Source of the DNA: Craterostigma plantagineum
Taxonomy: Eukaryota > Streptophyta > Magnoliopsida > Lamiales > Linderniaceae
DNA length: 64,000 nt
Assembly: GCA_027422505.1 (NCBI GenBank)
Contig: JAPQWV010000018.1
Coordinates: 14,836,001 to 14,900,000, forward strand
Direction of reading: 5' to 3'
The notes under the pieces: model-generated
Database searches by the model: none
The model's input: only the letters and a program-made list of their open reading frames with translations
Told to the model about the DNA's origin: nothing
Shown here: in pieces, positions 55,706 to 64,000 of the stretch
How the letters are laid out: each line of letters starts with the position of its first letter
How positions within the stretch are numbered: position 1 is the stretch's first letter
Translations under genes and position numbers: made by a program

Positions 55706-57209
55706 GGTTGGTGCAGTCGAATCGTCCGTGGTTTTGATCTTGTATAGATAAGAGAGTTAGTAACGAACGATAAGAGAAATACGAGTTGAATGAGTAGAGT
55801 TTTGAGAATAAAACTGTTTAAAGAATTTCCTAGAACTAAGTGAGCGTGTGTGATGGTCGATAATGTGTGGAAGAGAAATAAATCTTGAAATTAGGAGAAG
55901 TTCTAGGAATTTAAATCGAGACTTGAGGAGCAAAAACAAATTTTATGTCAAATGTGGTCTACGGTGTTAGGACTGAAGTGTTGGGATCAAATCTTAAATA
56001 AGTTTGAGAAAGTTTAACCCAAGAAGATTTTAACACGAGAAAAAGTCTTAACACGTTAAAAAAAAAAATTCGCAGTTCGAAATTTTCTCGGATTCTAAGA
56101 TTTCGCATGTGAGAATGATTCTCAGTTGAGAGTTTTAAAGCTTCACAAGAGAATTTCGCACGTTAAAAAAAATTTCGCATCGAGAGTTGACGTGTGGTCT
56201 TAGAAAGTTTACTCGGATTTGAAAGAGGTGTGGTATTGAAAAGTAAAACTTTCTCAAATTAGATAAATTTTCTCGGCTTTGAAAACTTTCTCGGATGTAA
56301 AAATTTTCGCAAAGTTCAAAATTTTCTCGGTCTTGAAAGAAAAATTTCGCAGCTCAGAAAGATTCGCGGAATCAGCTTTCAAGGGTATAAAGTTTCTCGG
56401 ATTTTAAAGAGTACGAAGTTGAGAAAAATTGGGTCTAAGTGAAATTTTCGCGGTTTAAAAATTCTCGGCTGAAAATTTCTCGACCTGCGAAAATTTCTCA
56501 GATTTTTGGAAAGTTTCACGGCTTAGAAAAAAATCTTGAATAGACTTTCTCGCATATAAAGTTTCTCGGATTTTAAGCATAGGCCGTTGCGAAAAATGCA
56601 GTGAACGTAAAATTTTCGCGGTTTTGAAAATTCTCGGATTTGAGCATAGGCCGTTGCGAAAAATGCAGTGAAAGTGAATTTTCGCGGTTTAAAAATTCTC
56701 GGATTTAAATTCGCGGATATGAAACTTTCGCGGATTTGAACGATTCAGAAAGTTTCGCGGGCAAGAACACCGAAGTACTGTTCCATTGCTTGTCGCGAAT
56801 CTTTCCCAGAAAACCGTCCGTTTTCACTCAAATCTCAACCAAAATCGCTCAAACTTGATCCTAAACTTCAGAAATTCTTCCCTAAACACATAATCGACCG
56901 ATTTGTGAGCTAAAAACACCAAAAAATAGGTCAAATCGACCAAAAACAGAGAATGGCCGAGATGTCCTTTTCTGAAAAGTTTTTGCTTCAATCTTGCTCA
57001 AAACTCGTTAAAACTGATCCAAAAGTGTTCTAAAAAACATTTTAGGCATATACTCGATCTGGGGGAAGGTTTTAAACACAAAAACGAAGCATCAAAACCC
57101 CAAAACAAGCTCGAAATGCCGAAAATAATTTTTTTGCCCAAAAACACCTTTGATCTTTCTTGGAATCGAACGAAACTGGATTCAAATCAATGCAGATCGA
57201 TCCACGTTT
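55706..57209 (-). other. Copia D leader
   Basis: Non-coding 1.5 kb between PBS and gag. At 56030-56770 TTTCGCGG, TTCTCGG and AAATTTTCGC words recur irregularly, as in 47880-48540. No gene seen. Confidence 0.75.
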
Positions 57210-57221
57210 GCTCTGATACCA
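57210..57221 (-). other. Copia D primer-binding site (tRNA-Met)
   Basis: TGGTATCAGAGC on the minus strand, two bases from the LTR. Confidence 0.9.
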
Positions 57222-57223
57222 CT

Positions 57224-57518
57224 TGTTGGTCCCGAATGCACCAAACAAGGAATCAAAGAGGCTTTAATGGAATGAAAAGGGAGTATTCTCACCTTTGAGT
57301 GTGTGTAGTGTGTGAAAAATTTGGATAAGCCTTTGATCTTTGATTGCTTTCAAAAGTGAGTTGGTAACACCTTATATACCACATTAACCCTAGGTATATT
57401 AAGGCCCAATCACTAAATATTAATTAATTACAATCTTGTCTAAAGCCCAAGCTAAAGATAATTACAAAATTAATCCCAAGACTTAAACTATTGACACAAT
57501 CAATTAAATATCCTAACA
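57224..57518 (-). repeat. Copia D 5' LTR
   Basis: On the minus strand TGTTAGGATATTT...GGGACCAACA, 295 bp. Termini are as in the Copia C LTR. No matching LTR is seen on the other side of Copia D. Confidence 0.85.
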
Positions 57519-57590
57519 TATAGCTACACGGTTGATTCTGGTTCGTCCACGTGTATAGCTACACGGCTGATTCTGATTCGTCCGAGCCTA
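57519..57590. repeat. Short tandem duplication
   Basis: TATAGCTACACGG(T/C)TGATTC occurs twice, with units of about 35 bp (57519 and 57554), next to the Copia D LTR. Confidence 0.75.
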
Positions 57591-57880
57591 AAACCTTCAG
57601 CTATAAATAGATTATCTATAAGTCATTGTAAATCATCGAAAACAAGAACTTCTTCCTTTAGCAAAAGCACTACAGTATATATGTGTTGTGAGGAAAATGT
57701 TGAGAGAGTTGTGAGAGTCCTGTTGTGAGAGAGATAGAGATAGTATTCTTCTTATTCGAGAGTTGAAACTCCTAAATTACCACAGTAATATCTTTACATT
57801 GCCCGTGGTTTTTCACCCCGAGTTTGGGGTTTTTCATGTAAAATCCTGGTGTCTCTTTTATTTTATACTGTCCATTTTAC
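57591..57880 (+). repeat. Probable Copia LTR fragment
   Basis: CTATAAATAG at about 57602, a purine-rich stretch, then GCCCGTGGTTTTTCACCCC ... GGTTTTTCATGTAAAATCC and GGTGTCTCTTTTATTTTAT. This resembles the R-U5 part of plant Copia LTRs. No PBS or coding region follows, so it may be a solo or truncated LTR. Confidence 0.5.
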
Positions 57881-58410
57881 TACATTATGTTCACTTGTCA
57901 TTCTGACATGATGTACAATATTATTATCTTGTTTAGTTTCCAGTATAATTAAATTTTTTTCTCATACGAATTGGACAATTGCATTCTGGGCTTATATGAC
58001 GAACAAAAGGCAGCGAAATGATCCTTCATAAGACCAGTTGACGATAGAATTAGATAGGTTTTAGATATATTAATTTAAAGAGGTTGATTTATTTGATATG
58101 AGACACAAAACACAATTTGTAATCTCAATATTGCTAACAATGATAATACTAGAAAGTTTACTGTAGCAAATAACGCAGCATCTTTCCCCAAAGCTTCGAT
58201 TTCGAATTATTCCGAGATAATAGAAAAAACAACTACGAAACAGATTGTAGCTGTATTACAAGTCTATAACCATCAAGAGGTAGTTTTTGATAATAATCAG
58301 AAGCATGCTTCGCCACCGAGGCCTATATAATATGAATGTTTCCGAAAAATGAAAGTCTTGAATGCTTTTCCTACCATTGAGTCGAACTCTGGTACCTTTT
58401 CTTTCAGCAA
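57881..58410. other. Intergenic region, no gene recognised
   Basis: AT-rich. May include the 3' UTR of the minus-strand gene ending at 58411. Confidence 0.5.
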
Positions 58411-59217
58411 TCACTTACTTTCGATGTCATAAAGGTGAGTTCTAAGCATATCCATAAGGAAGACACAGTACAGAAATCGAGCACATGCTAACAGTTTCAC
58501 AACGAGTTTCTAAATCACACACACCACCATTACTACAAGGATTCAGAGATCGTAATGCTTAAGACGTACGAAGAAAAAAAGATAACCTTTGCCACGAATT
58601 TCTGGAGAAAAGATCAACCAATTAATAGAGACATCGCAGAAACCACGAGATATAAAAGTCTATACGGATTCAATGATGGCATTTCTTGGATATATGATGG
58701 CCAGGAAAAATCACAATCCACAGAGATAGAACTGTTTCATAGCTAGAAAAAAACCCTAGATTCGACTAATTCTATCGAAATCATGTCGAAAGGCACATAA
58801 ACAAATAATCAACACAGATAAGGATACACCAAGTAACATCCATGAGCAAATGCACCAGCCAAAGTTGCATAGAACAATCGATCCCTCAACACGGGCTTGT
58901 GCCTCAGAGATATACGAACTGCCACACATCACAGCACAAAAAGAAATCGATTACCGAGACAATCGTCTTAAAATAGTGGCGAGGAACAACGAAGAAAGCT
59001 GAGAGCGCTTACTGAGAGGAAGAATCGGAGCGTAGATTAATGGAACCAACATGATCAACGGAGGTCCTTTCTTCTTGTATATCGCCCTTTTCGTCAAAGA
59101 TCAGAAATCATTTCAATCAGAAAATTACATCCTACCACAGCATTAATTCGTAAATAGATAGCTTAGAGAGATAACTCACTGTGACGCTTGATCGGATTGT
59201 TGCGGCGGCGGCGCCAT
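58411..59217 (-). CDS. Small membrane protein, 77 aa, four exons
   Basis: Spliced minus-strand gene. Coding exons: 59180-59217 (MAPPPQQSDQAS plus two bases), 59013-59086 (AIYKKKGPPLIMLVPLIYAP), 58828-58918 (RISLRHKPVLRDRLFYATLA, then GAFAHGCYLV) and 58411-58441 (THLYDIESK, TGA). Introns begin GT (59179, 59012, 58827) and end AG. Exon lengths 38, 74, 91 and 31 total 234 nt, giving exactly 77 codons plus stop. Two hydrophobic segments (about residues 21-38 and 53-69) flank a basic loop, suggesting a two-pass membrane protein. I recall similar short uncharacterised proteins across plants, but no function. The agreement of three phases and GT-AG ends is strong; the first acceptor (59087-59088) is the weakest point. 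Confidence 0.8.
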
Positions 59218-59658
59218 TGACGCGTTTGCTTTGGTGACTGAATGAAATTGGGGAAAACGAAACGAAAAATAGATTGATTGGACTTCGTATTAATATCACA
59301 TTTCTCTGCAATTTCTCAACTTCTACTTCTACAAGTTGTCAGCCACGTCAGCAGCCCAAGGTTTTTGACACGCAAAAAAACCTTAGGAATGGTCCACGGT
59401 TCCCACGTCAATAGTAATAGTTGTTTTTTTTTTTCAGAACACTAAATAAAATTGGCTTATGAAGAGATAATTAAGTGTCCCGTCCCAATATGCGATACAA
59501 AGAGAATTAGTCTCATATTTGGATCACTTTTCATTTCAATTCAACAACACACGACTTATTAATTTATTACAAGATTACATCAAGCCGCGAAAAAAGAAGG
59601 GAAAAACCCCAAAAACCATCAAAACTTCCACACAAAACAAGAAGAGCTTCTTTCTCTC
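59218..59658. other. Spacer between the two host genes
   Basis: Holds the promoter and 5' UTR of the 77-aa gene (two ACGTCA motifs near 59344 and 59406) and the 3' UTR of the ALP1-like gene. No other ORF. Confidence 0.6.
59563..59568 (-). terminator. Candidate poly(A) signal of the ALP1-like gene
   Basis: AATAAA on the minus strand, about 90 nt after the stop codon. Confidence 0.5.
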
Positions 59659-61029
59659 CTACACAATGATTGTCCCAGAATGTTCATGATGCAAAAGCCT
59701 ATGAGCAATCTGATCCCTCTCATTCCTCGCATTAACAGATCTCTCAGAATTCTCGGAAAAAATTTCATCGTCGAAGAGCTCAAACCTCAGATCTTCAGAC
59801 AACCCTTCGTCTTTCTCCTCGCATATGTTGTGAAGAACGCAGCACGCGGCAAGAACCGCCGGCAAATCCTCGAGCTTCATCTCAGTCCTCTTCTGAAGAC
59901 ACCTCCAACGCGCCTTAAGCCTCATGAACGCGCCACGCGCCACCACCTTGGAAACCTCCTCGACGTTCTTGTTGTAAGAATTTTTGGACCACGTCAGCCC
60001 TTGACGGCGAGGGTACGGCACCATGAGCCAGTCCATCAGTGGAAAGCTAGCGCCGCCGAGGAGGTAACCGTTCTTAAGAGCTCCCTTGCCGGCCCTCTGA
60101 AAAAGGGACGATTTTTCGAGCACTTGCTCGTCGGTCAACGCGCCTGGCCAGCCTAGGCTAATGTCGGTGAACGCCCCTCTGCAGTCGACGACGCCTTGGA
60201 CGGCGACGGAGTAGGACGTCTTCTGATTCCTCTCCGTTTGCCTCTTGTTGAAGTAGGCGGCGGCGTTCTGCTTCGGCGCGATGATGGGCACGTGGGTGGT
60301 GTAGATTACGCCGCCGACGTTTGGCATCCCCGAAAGGGTTTCGAACCCTTTCTTGACGGCGGCGATCTTCTCCTCGTCGGCGGGCCACCGTAGGAACTTG
60401 GGCATCAAAACTGTTCGAATCGCATTGCAGACTTCGAGGACGAGCTTGTGGCAGGTGGAGATTCCCAAGCCGAAGCGGGCGGAGACGGCTCGCAGGGCTT
60501 CGCCGGTGGCCAGCCGCCAGACGCAGACGGCGACGCGCCGGGGGACGGCGATCGCAGATCTGAGCATGGTGTCCTTCTTGGTGATCGCCGGCTCGAGCTC
60601 CCGGCATATGAAGTCGAAGGTTGCTCTGCTCATTCGAAAGGCTTTCTTGAACTCTGTTTCCGGGAAGTCTGGGCTGCTGGCGCGTTCCCACCACGCGCTC
60701 GAGCGATCTTTGACCCAAAGGCGGCGCTGCGGCGTCGCCGCCGCCCCGTCGTTGCCGTTCGACTCTTCCGAGAATGGGCTGGCCGGAGAATGGCTATGCT
60801 CTGTTTTGTAGTCTGAGCGCGCCCTCTTCGCCGAGTAGTACTCTGTTTCTTGTTTTCCAGGTTCGAAGGAGAGAAACTCGGTCAAGAAATCTTCGCCGGC
60901 GCCGTACAAATCGTCGTACGGACGTTTCTTGGTGAAGTCATTAGGAGGCATGAATAGGGTTTCGGGTTCTTGAAAGAAGGAATTGATGTAATAGAAGTCT
61001 TCTTGGAGTGAGTACGATGAAACTTCCAT
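59659..61029 (-). CDS. ALP1-like protein, domesticated PIF/Harbinger transposase
   Basis: Intact single-exon gene, 456 residues (MEVSSYSLQEDFYYIN to HHEHSGTIIV). The N-terminal 100 residues are acidic and low complexity. A helix-turn-helix-like region lies at about 168-200 (CVWRLATGEALRAVSARFGL). The DDE_Tnp_4-type fold spans about 235-400. Where active elements have D in GxxDGTH, this has GGVIYTTHVPI (239-249). LLGDSGYP is replaced by LLGGASFP (323-330), and VVERAFG by VVARGAF (362-368). All three catalytic acidic residues are thus lost. This pattern matches the Arabidopsis At4g29780/At5g12010 group, related to ALP1, which works with Polycomb complexes; the exact role of this group is not established. 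Start chosen because of the TATA box at 61101-61108. Confidence 0.92.
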   Translation of the reverse strand: MEVSSYSLQEDFYYINSFFQEPETLFMPPNDFTKKRPYDDLYGAGEDFLTEFLSFEPGKQETEYYSAKRARSDYKTEHSHSPASPFSEESNGNDGAAATPQRRLWVKDRSSAWWERASSPDFPETEFKKAFRMSRATFDFICRELEPAITKKDTMLRSAIAVPRRVAVCVWRLATGEALRAVSARFGLGISTCHKLVLEVCNAIRTVLMPKFLRWPADEEKIAAVKKGFETLSGMPNVGGVIYTTHVPIIAPKQNAAAYFNKRQTERNQKTSYSVAVQGVVDCRGAFTDISLGWPGALTDEQVLEKSSLFQRAGKGALKNGYLLGGASFPLMDWLMVPYPRRQGLTWSKNSYNKNVEEVSKVVARGAFMRLKARWRCLQKRTEMKLEDLPAVLAACCVLHNICEEKDEGLSEDLRFELFDDEIFSENSERSVNARNERDQIAHRLLHHEHSGTIIV

Positions 61030-61100
61030 GGGAGGATTTGAGCAACTCTGTTTCTAATGAAGGTTTTGTTTTGAATGAGAAGGAATGAATGTGTGGGCTC

Positions 61101-61108
61101 TATTTATA
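61101..61108 (-). promoter_or_regulatory. TATA box of the ALP1-like gene
   Basis: TATAAATA on the minus strand, about 72 nt upstream of the ATG, leaving a 5' UTR of roughly 40 nt. Confidence 0.75.
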
Positions 61109-61109
61109 T

Positions 61110-62481
61110 GTAATGGTGAAGCGCGTAGTACTCGGTTTGGAGGAAGATTCTTGGACAGTTGCTTAGTTTTACTAAAAATTCGAAGAGTTTTTTAATATCA
61201 ACTTTTTATTTGGCCTTTTTTGAGTTACTTTGTGGTGTAATAAAAACCAAAGAAAGCCACGCGGATAAGGGAAGGCACTGCCGAAGCTTCTGACACTACG
61301 AATGAAGGGTATAATTGTAATATAATGGTGAAGCCACACGTTGTATACATACTGTAGTACTTTTAGCACCCTATCTCTAATTATTAGTGGATAATTTTAA
61401 TTAATTATATAAAAAAATAGAATGAGGTGGTTATTATGAAATTTAAAGCTACCTAGTTTAATAAGTTTTTTTAATAATTGATATACTAAAAATAGAATGA
61501 GGTGATTATTATGATTTAATAGGTTTTTACTGCGCAACCCCTAGATGAAGCGAACTTCTACCAAAAAAGGTTATCTTTTAATAGTAATTAAAATAGAAAA
61601 AATTGATTGATCAGTTTTGATGGATCAAGGTGTGATAATTCAAATTCCAATATAACTGAATTTAGTTGGAGTGTAGAGATTGCAGCAACATTCAGCATTA
61701 TGACTGAATAGATAACTATTTTATGAAAAACTATAGTAAATAGAACGTGAGTTCGGTCATTTATTATAGCTTCACTGAGTACATATATCATTCAAAACAT
61801 TCAAAGTCAAATTCATAGTCAAATAAACACATGCTTTATTTGAAGAAAATTAAATATTTGATCTCTCAATTACTTGCACTTCAGTCTTCAGTACCGCGTG
61901 GACGTTCCTTGATCTTTTTTTTTTTAACTTGAAGCCCTCGTCATCATTATTCCTATAAATTGACAAAAGTTAAAACAAAAAATATTACAACTGCACGTGG
62001 TTGCATATAATTTTAATATTCTTGTGATAATAACTCGTGATTATCTCCCACAATAAACTAACACTATCACAACTTGACCAACCGCGTTAAGTAACCACCA
62101 TCATTGTTTTTGACTTAACTAATTATGCCCTTATATTCAAACCCCAAACAATAGTAAAATAATAAAGTAATGAAGTAATAGACTAAGGACACTTAACTCA
62201 AGGAATTGCAATTTTAGGGCACTACAAAGCAATTCATGAAAGCAAATTTATGACACCCAACTCAAGGAATGGCAAATCACACCACCCTTCTATATGACGT
62301 GGCGACATGGCGCCCAGTTCGCAATTAATGTCATTAAATTTTGGTGAATACAGATAAAATATCGAATTGAATAAAAAATTTGCAAGTCACTACCTATGTC
62401 AGAATTTTATTTTATATAAGTACGCATTTGACTGTGTGTACCATTTTCTCAATCTTGATATACCTTTTTATACGTATATTA
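61110..62481. other. Intergenic region, no gene recognised
   Basis: AT-rich, upstream of the ALP1-like gene. Short ORFs only. A short CACGTGG motif lies at 61995-62001. Confidence 0.6.
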
Positions 62482-62489
62482 TGTACCAC
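62482..62489. repeat. hAT MITE target site duplication, left copy
   Basis: TGTACCAC, identical to 63171-63178. Confidence 0.93.
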
Positions 62490-63170
62490 TAGGGGTGGGC
62501 ATCGGGTCGGGTAGTCGGGTATCGGGCAGTTCGGGTTCGGTTAAGATTTTCAATACCCGAACCCAAACCCGACCCAATTTACGGCTGGTACCCGCTTGTC
62601 GGGTATATATCGGGTTCGGGTACGTCGGGTAGTCGGGTACCCGATTTTTTAATTGGGATATGACTAAAAATATTATAATTCAATAATATTAAAATATTCA
62701 TGTTATATATTAATATCACTTACAATATTTGGATCTTTTATTTTCACTAAATATAATATATACATATTTTTATATGTTTATTTATAAAATTTTGAGAATA
62801 TATTTTAAATTTTTATGATGATTTATGCATTGATATAAATCATCAGTTGTTAATTATACACTTAAAATAAGAAACTAGTCGAGTATTATTTAAAACTTCA
62901 ACATCACTCAAGTTATATATTGATATATGTATTGTATATGTTTTTAATGTATGTACAAAATTAATAATTTTGTTTTCAAAAGAATATATCGGGTACCCGA
63001 ATAACCCGATCGAGTAGTAAATTACTACCCGATACCCGACCTGATTAACAACTATCGGGTATCGGGTTACCCGATACCCGAAAAATAACCCGAACTATCC
63101 GACCCGAACTACCCGAACCCAATCGGGTTCGGGTAAAACCCGAATACCCGAACCCGAACGCCCACCCCTA
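62490..63170. mobile_element. hAT-type MITE
   Basis: 681 bp with perfect terminal inverted repeats TAGGGGTGGGC / GCCCACCCCTA and a perfect 8-bp target duplication TGTACCAC, diagnostic of the hAT superfamily. Both ends are filled with many CGGGT / ACCCG words over about 150 bp, probable transposase-binding repeats. The middle is AT-rich without coding capacity, so it is non-autonomous. Confidence 0.93.
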
Positions 63171-63178
63171 TGTACCAC
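63171..63178. repeat. hAT MITE target site duplication, right copy
   Basis: TGTACCAC. Confidence 0.93.
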
Positions 63179-63618
63179 GTCACGCGTTTATAAGGTACCC
63201 ATATACGTTTCTGTATGATACCTTAATGTGTTATATGATGTACATTTCTCATTGTATTATGTACCATATACGTTATTATATGGTACTTAAATGTGTTATA
63301 ACGTAGCTCGCGGCGGATCGGGTACGATGTGCAAAAATTTTATTCTAATAGGTACCCACATATAAAAAAACACTGACACTGACTTGCATGTTTTTATACA
63401 AATGAGTATTTCTCTGTAGATTCCCCTTCAATTTTTTCAATTTTAAAAGTTGTTCAAAAATTGTAATTTCTTAATTTTGATGTCATGTAAGTGTCACCAC
63501 TCTTAACTTAGATGGCGAAAAAAAAATATTTAAGCCTAAATATAACATTATATATCTCTAGTGAAAATTTTTCAACTTGCAACACTAAACTTATCCCGAA
63601 GGACATGACCAATTGGTT

Positions 63619-63760
63619 TTTTTTTTGACAACCCTCGAGTATCCCCACTACCAGCTATGTGCTTACGCCGCACATTCCGGGAATGAGACTAGATCTCCAG
63701 GGGCTAGGTAAACACGCCCCAAATTTACCCAACACGATAGTCATGGAATAAATCCCATGA
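63619..63760 (-). mobile_element. Probable truncated SINE
   Basis: A poly(T) at 63619-63626 (poly(A) tail on the minus strand) and flanking direct repeats ACCAATTGGTT at 63608-63618 and 63761-63771 (11 bp, perfect). The body (142 bp) ends GGATACTCGAGGGTTGTC before the tail on the minus strand. No clear A/B-box pair is visible, so it is likely 5' truncated. Confidence 0.65.
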
Positions 63761-63950
63761 ACCAATTGGTTAACCCAAGATAAAACTAGTGTATAGTCTC
63801 GGATCCAGCACAAAAAATAAAAGGAACAAATAATAATACGCATCATATCATTGTACGTTACACTTCGTTGTCGTACCATACACATATTTTTCTTTTCCAC
63901 GTCGAATTTCGCATACCAAACGCATTCTAGAAGAAGTTTTAAATAATTGG

Positions 63951-64000
63951 GCCTAGGGCTGCGCAAAATACTCGAAAACCGGATTTCGATCCGGTATTCG
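63951..64000. other. Possible start of another GC-word MITE, cut by the window end
   Basis: CCTAGGGCTGCGCAAAATAC then CTCGAAAACCGGATTTCGAT resembles the subterminal style of hAT MITEs of the TAGGG type. It cannot be confirmed because the element leaves the window. Confidence 0.3.

Larger units (their letters stand above)
49422..57518 (-). mobile_element. Copia D: Ty1/copia element, minus strand, 3' LTR not found
   Basis: Reads LTR (57518-57224), PBS (57221-57210), 1.5 kb leader, gag (55705-53499), linker (53456-52761), PR-IN (52757-51531), RT-RH (51479-49422) and PPTs. Only a C-run frameshift in gag, stops in the gag-pol linker and one TGA in pol prevent a full frame, so it is much less decayed than Copia A. 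The lineage is uncertain. The long leader, extended gag and GGGGGAG tracts suggest a Sirevirus-like group. Confidence 0.88.

Noticed and set aside
60158..60718. Second minus-strand frame of 186 codons within the ALP1-like gene
   Set aside because: Shadow frame, arginine-rich, caused by the GC-rich coding sequence. The 456-codon frame has the family motifs.
61860..61960. Lysine-rich minus-strand stretch next to a poly(T) run
   Set aside because: Considered as a gene end, but there is no start, no splice sites and no conserved motif.
63655..63966. Minus-strand ORF of 103 codons at the window end
   Set aside because: It mostly covers the SINE-like segment and its flank, and no protein family is recognisable.

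Overview
This window is plant nuclear DNA, most likely from a eudicot. Several signs point that way: Ty1/copia and Ty3/gypsy elements primed by tRNA, an integrated caulimovirid-like pararetrovirus, Stowaway-type mariner and MITE sequences, and two host genes with plant-type features. About 57 kb of the 64 kb is nested, mostly decayed repeats. Only the last 6.5 kb looks like host gene space.

Nest 1 (1-30296) can be read as four layers. The oldest is a mariner-like transposase (26846-28640, with a right terminal inverted repeat near 29953). A long-LTR, Sirevirus-like Copia (Copia A: 1-1784 plus 20370-26845) sits inside the transposase reading frame. A Tekay/Del-type chromovirus (Gypsy 1, 1785-20369, TSD TTAAG) lies inside the Copia A protease codons. 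A caulimovirid-like endogenous pararetrovirus (9148-18770) has landed in the (TA)n tract of the Gypsy 1 3' LTR. The viral locus holds one permuted, slightly over-length genome on the minus strand (unit about 7.36 kb) joined to an inverted partial copy. A Tourist-like MITE (27395-28280) has also split the mariner transposase.

Nest 2 (30297-about 47.8 kb) is a gag-only Copia derivative (Copia C). Its leader carries a complete 12.7 kb Tat/Retand-lineage Ty3/gypsy element (Gypsy 2, 31383-44038, TSD CACAC). Gypsy 2 has gag, protease, RT, two RNase H domains and integrase in sense. It also carries a tandem array with alternating unit length and two spliced antisense genes, one with a domain resembling the 'putative gypsy type transposon' family (PF04195).

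Copia D (about 49.2-57518, minus strand) is a related Copia whose pol is nearly intact: one TGA separates the PR-IN part from the RT-RH part. It lies tail-to-tail with Copia C. Neither element has a recognisable 3' LTR.

Host space (57.9-64 kb) holds two minus-strand genes. The first is a four-exon gene for a 77-residue membrane protein, too fragmented to show as one ORF. The second is an intact single-exon, 456-residue domesticated PIF/Harbinger transposase (ALP1-like, At4g29780/At5g12010 type) that has lost its catalytic acidic residues. Beyond them are a hAT-type MITE with a perfect 8-bp TSD and a short SINE with 11-bp direct repeats.

The retroelement ORFs carry stops and frameshifts, so most are annotated as pseudogenes. 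No rRNA, tRNA or CRISPR feature was seen. I found no clearly new functional system. The most unusual structures are the rearranged pararetrovirus locus inside an LTR microsatellite and the spliced antisense genes of Gypsy 2.
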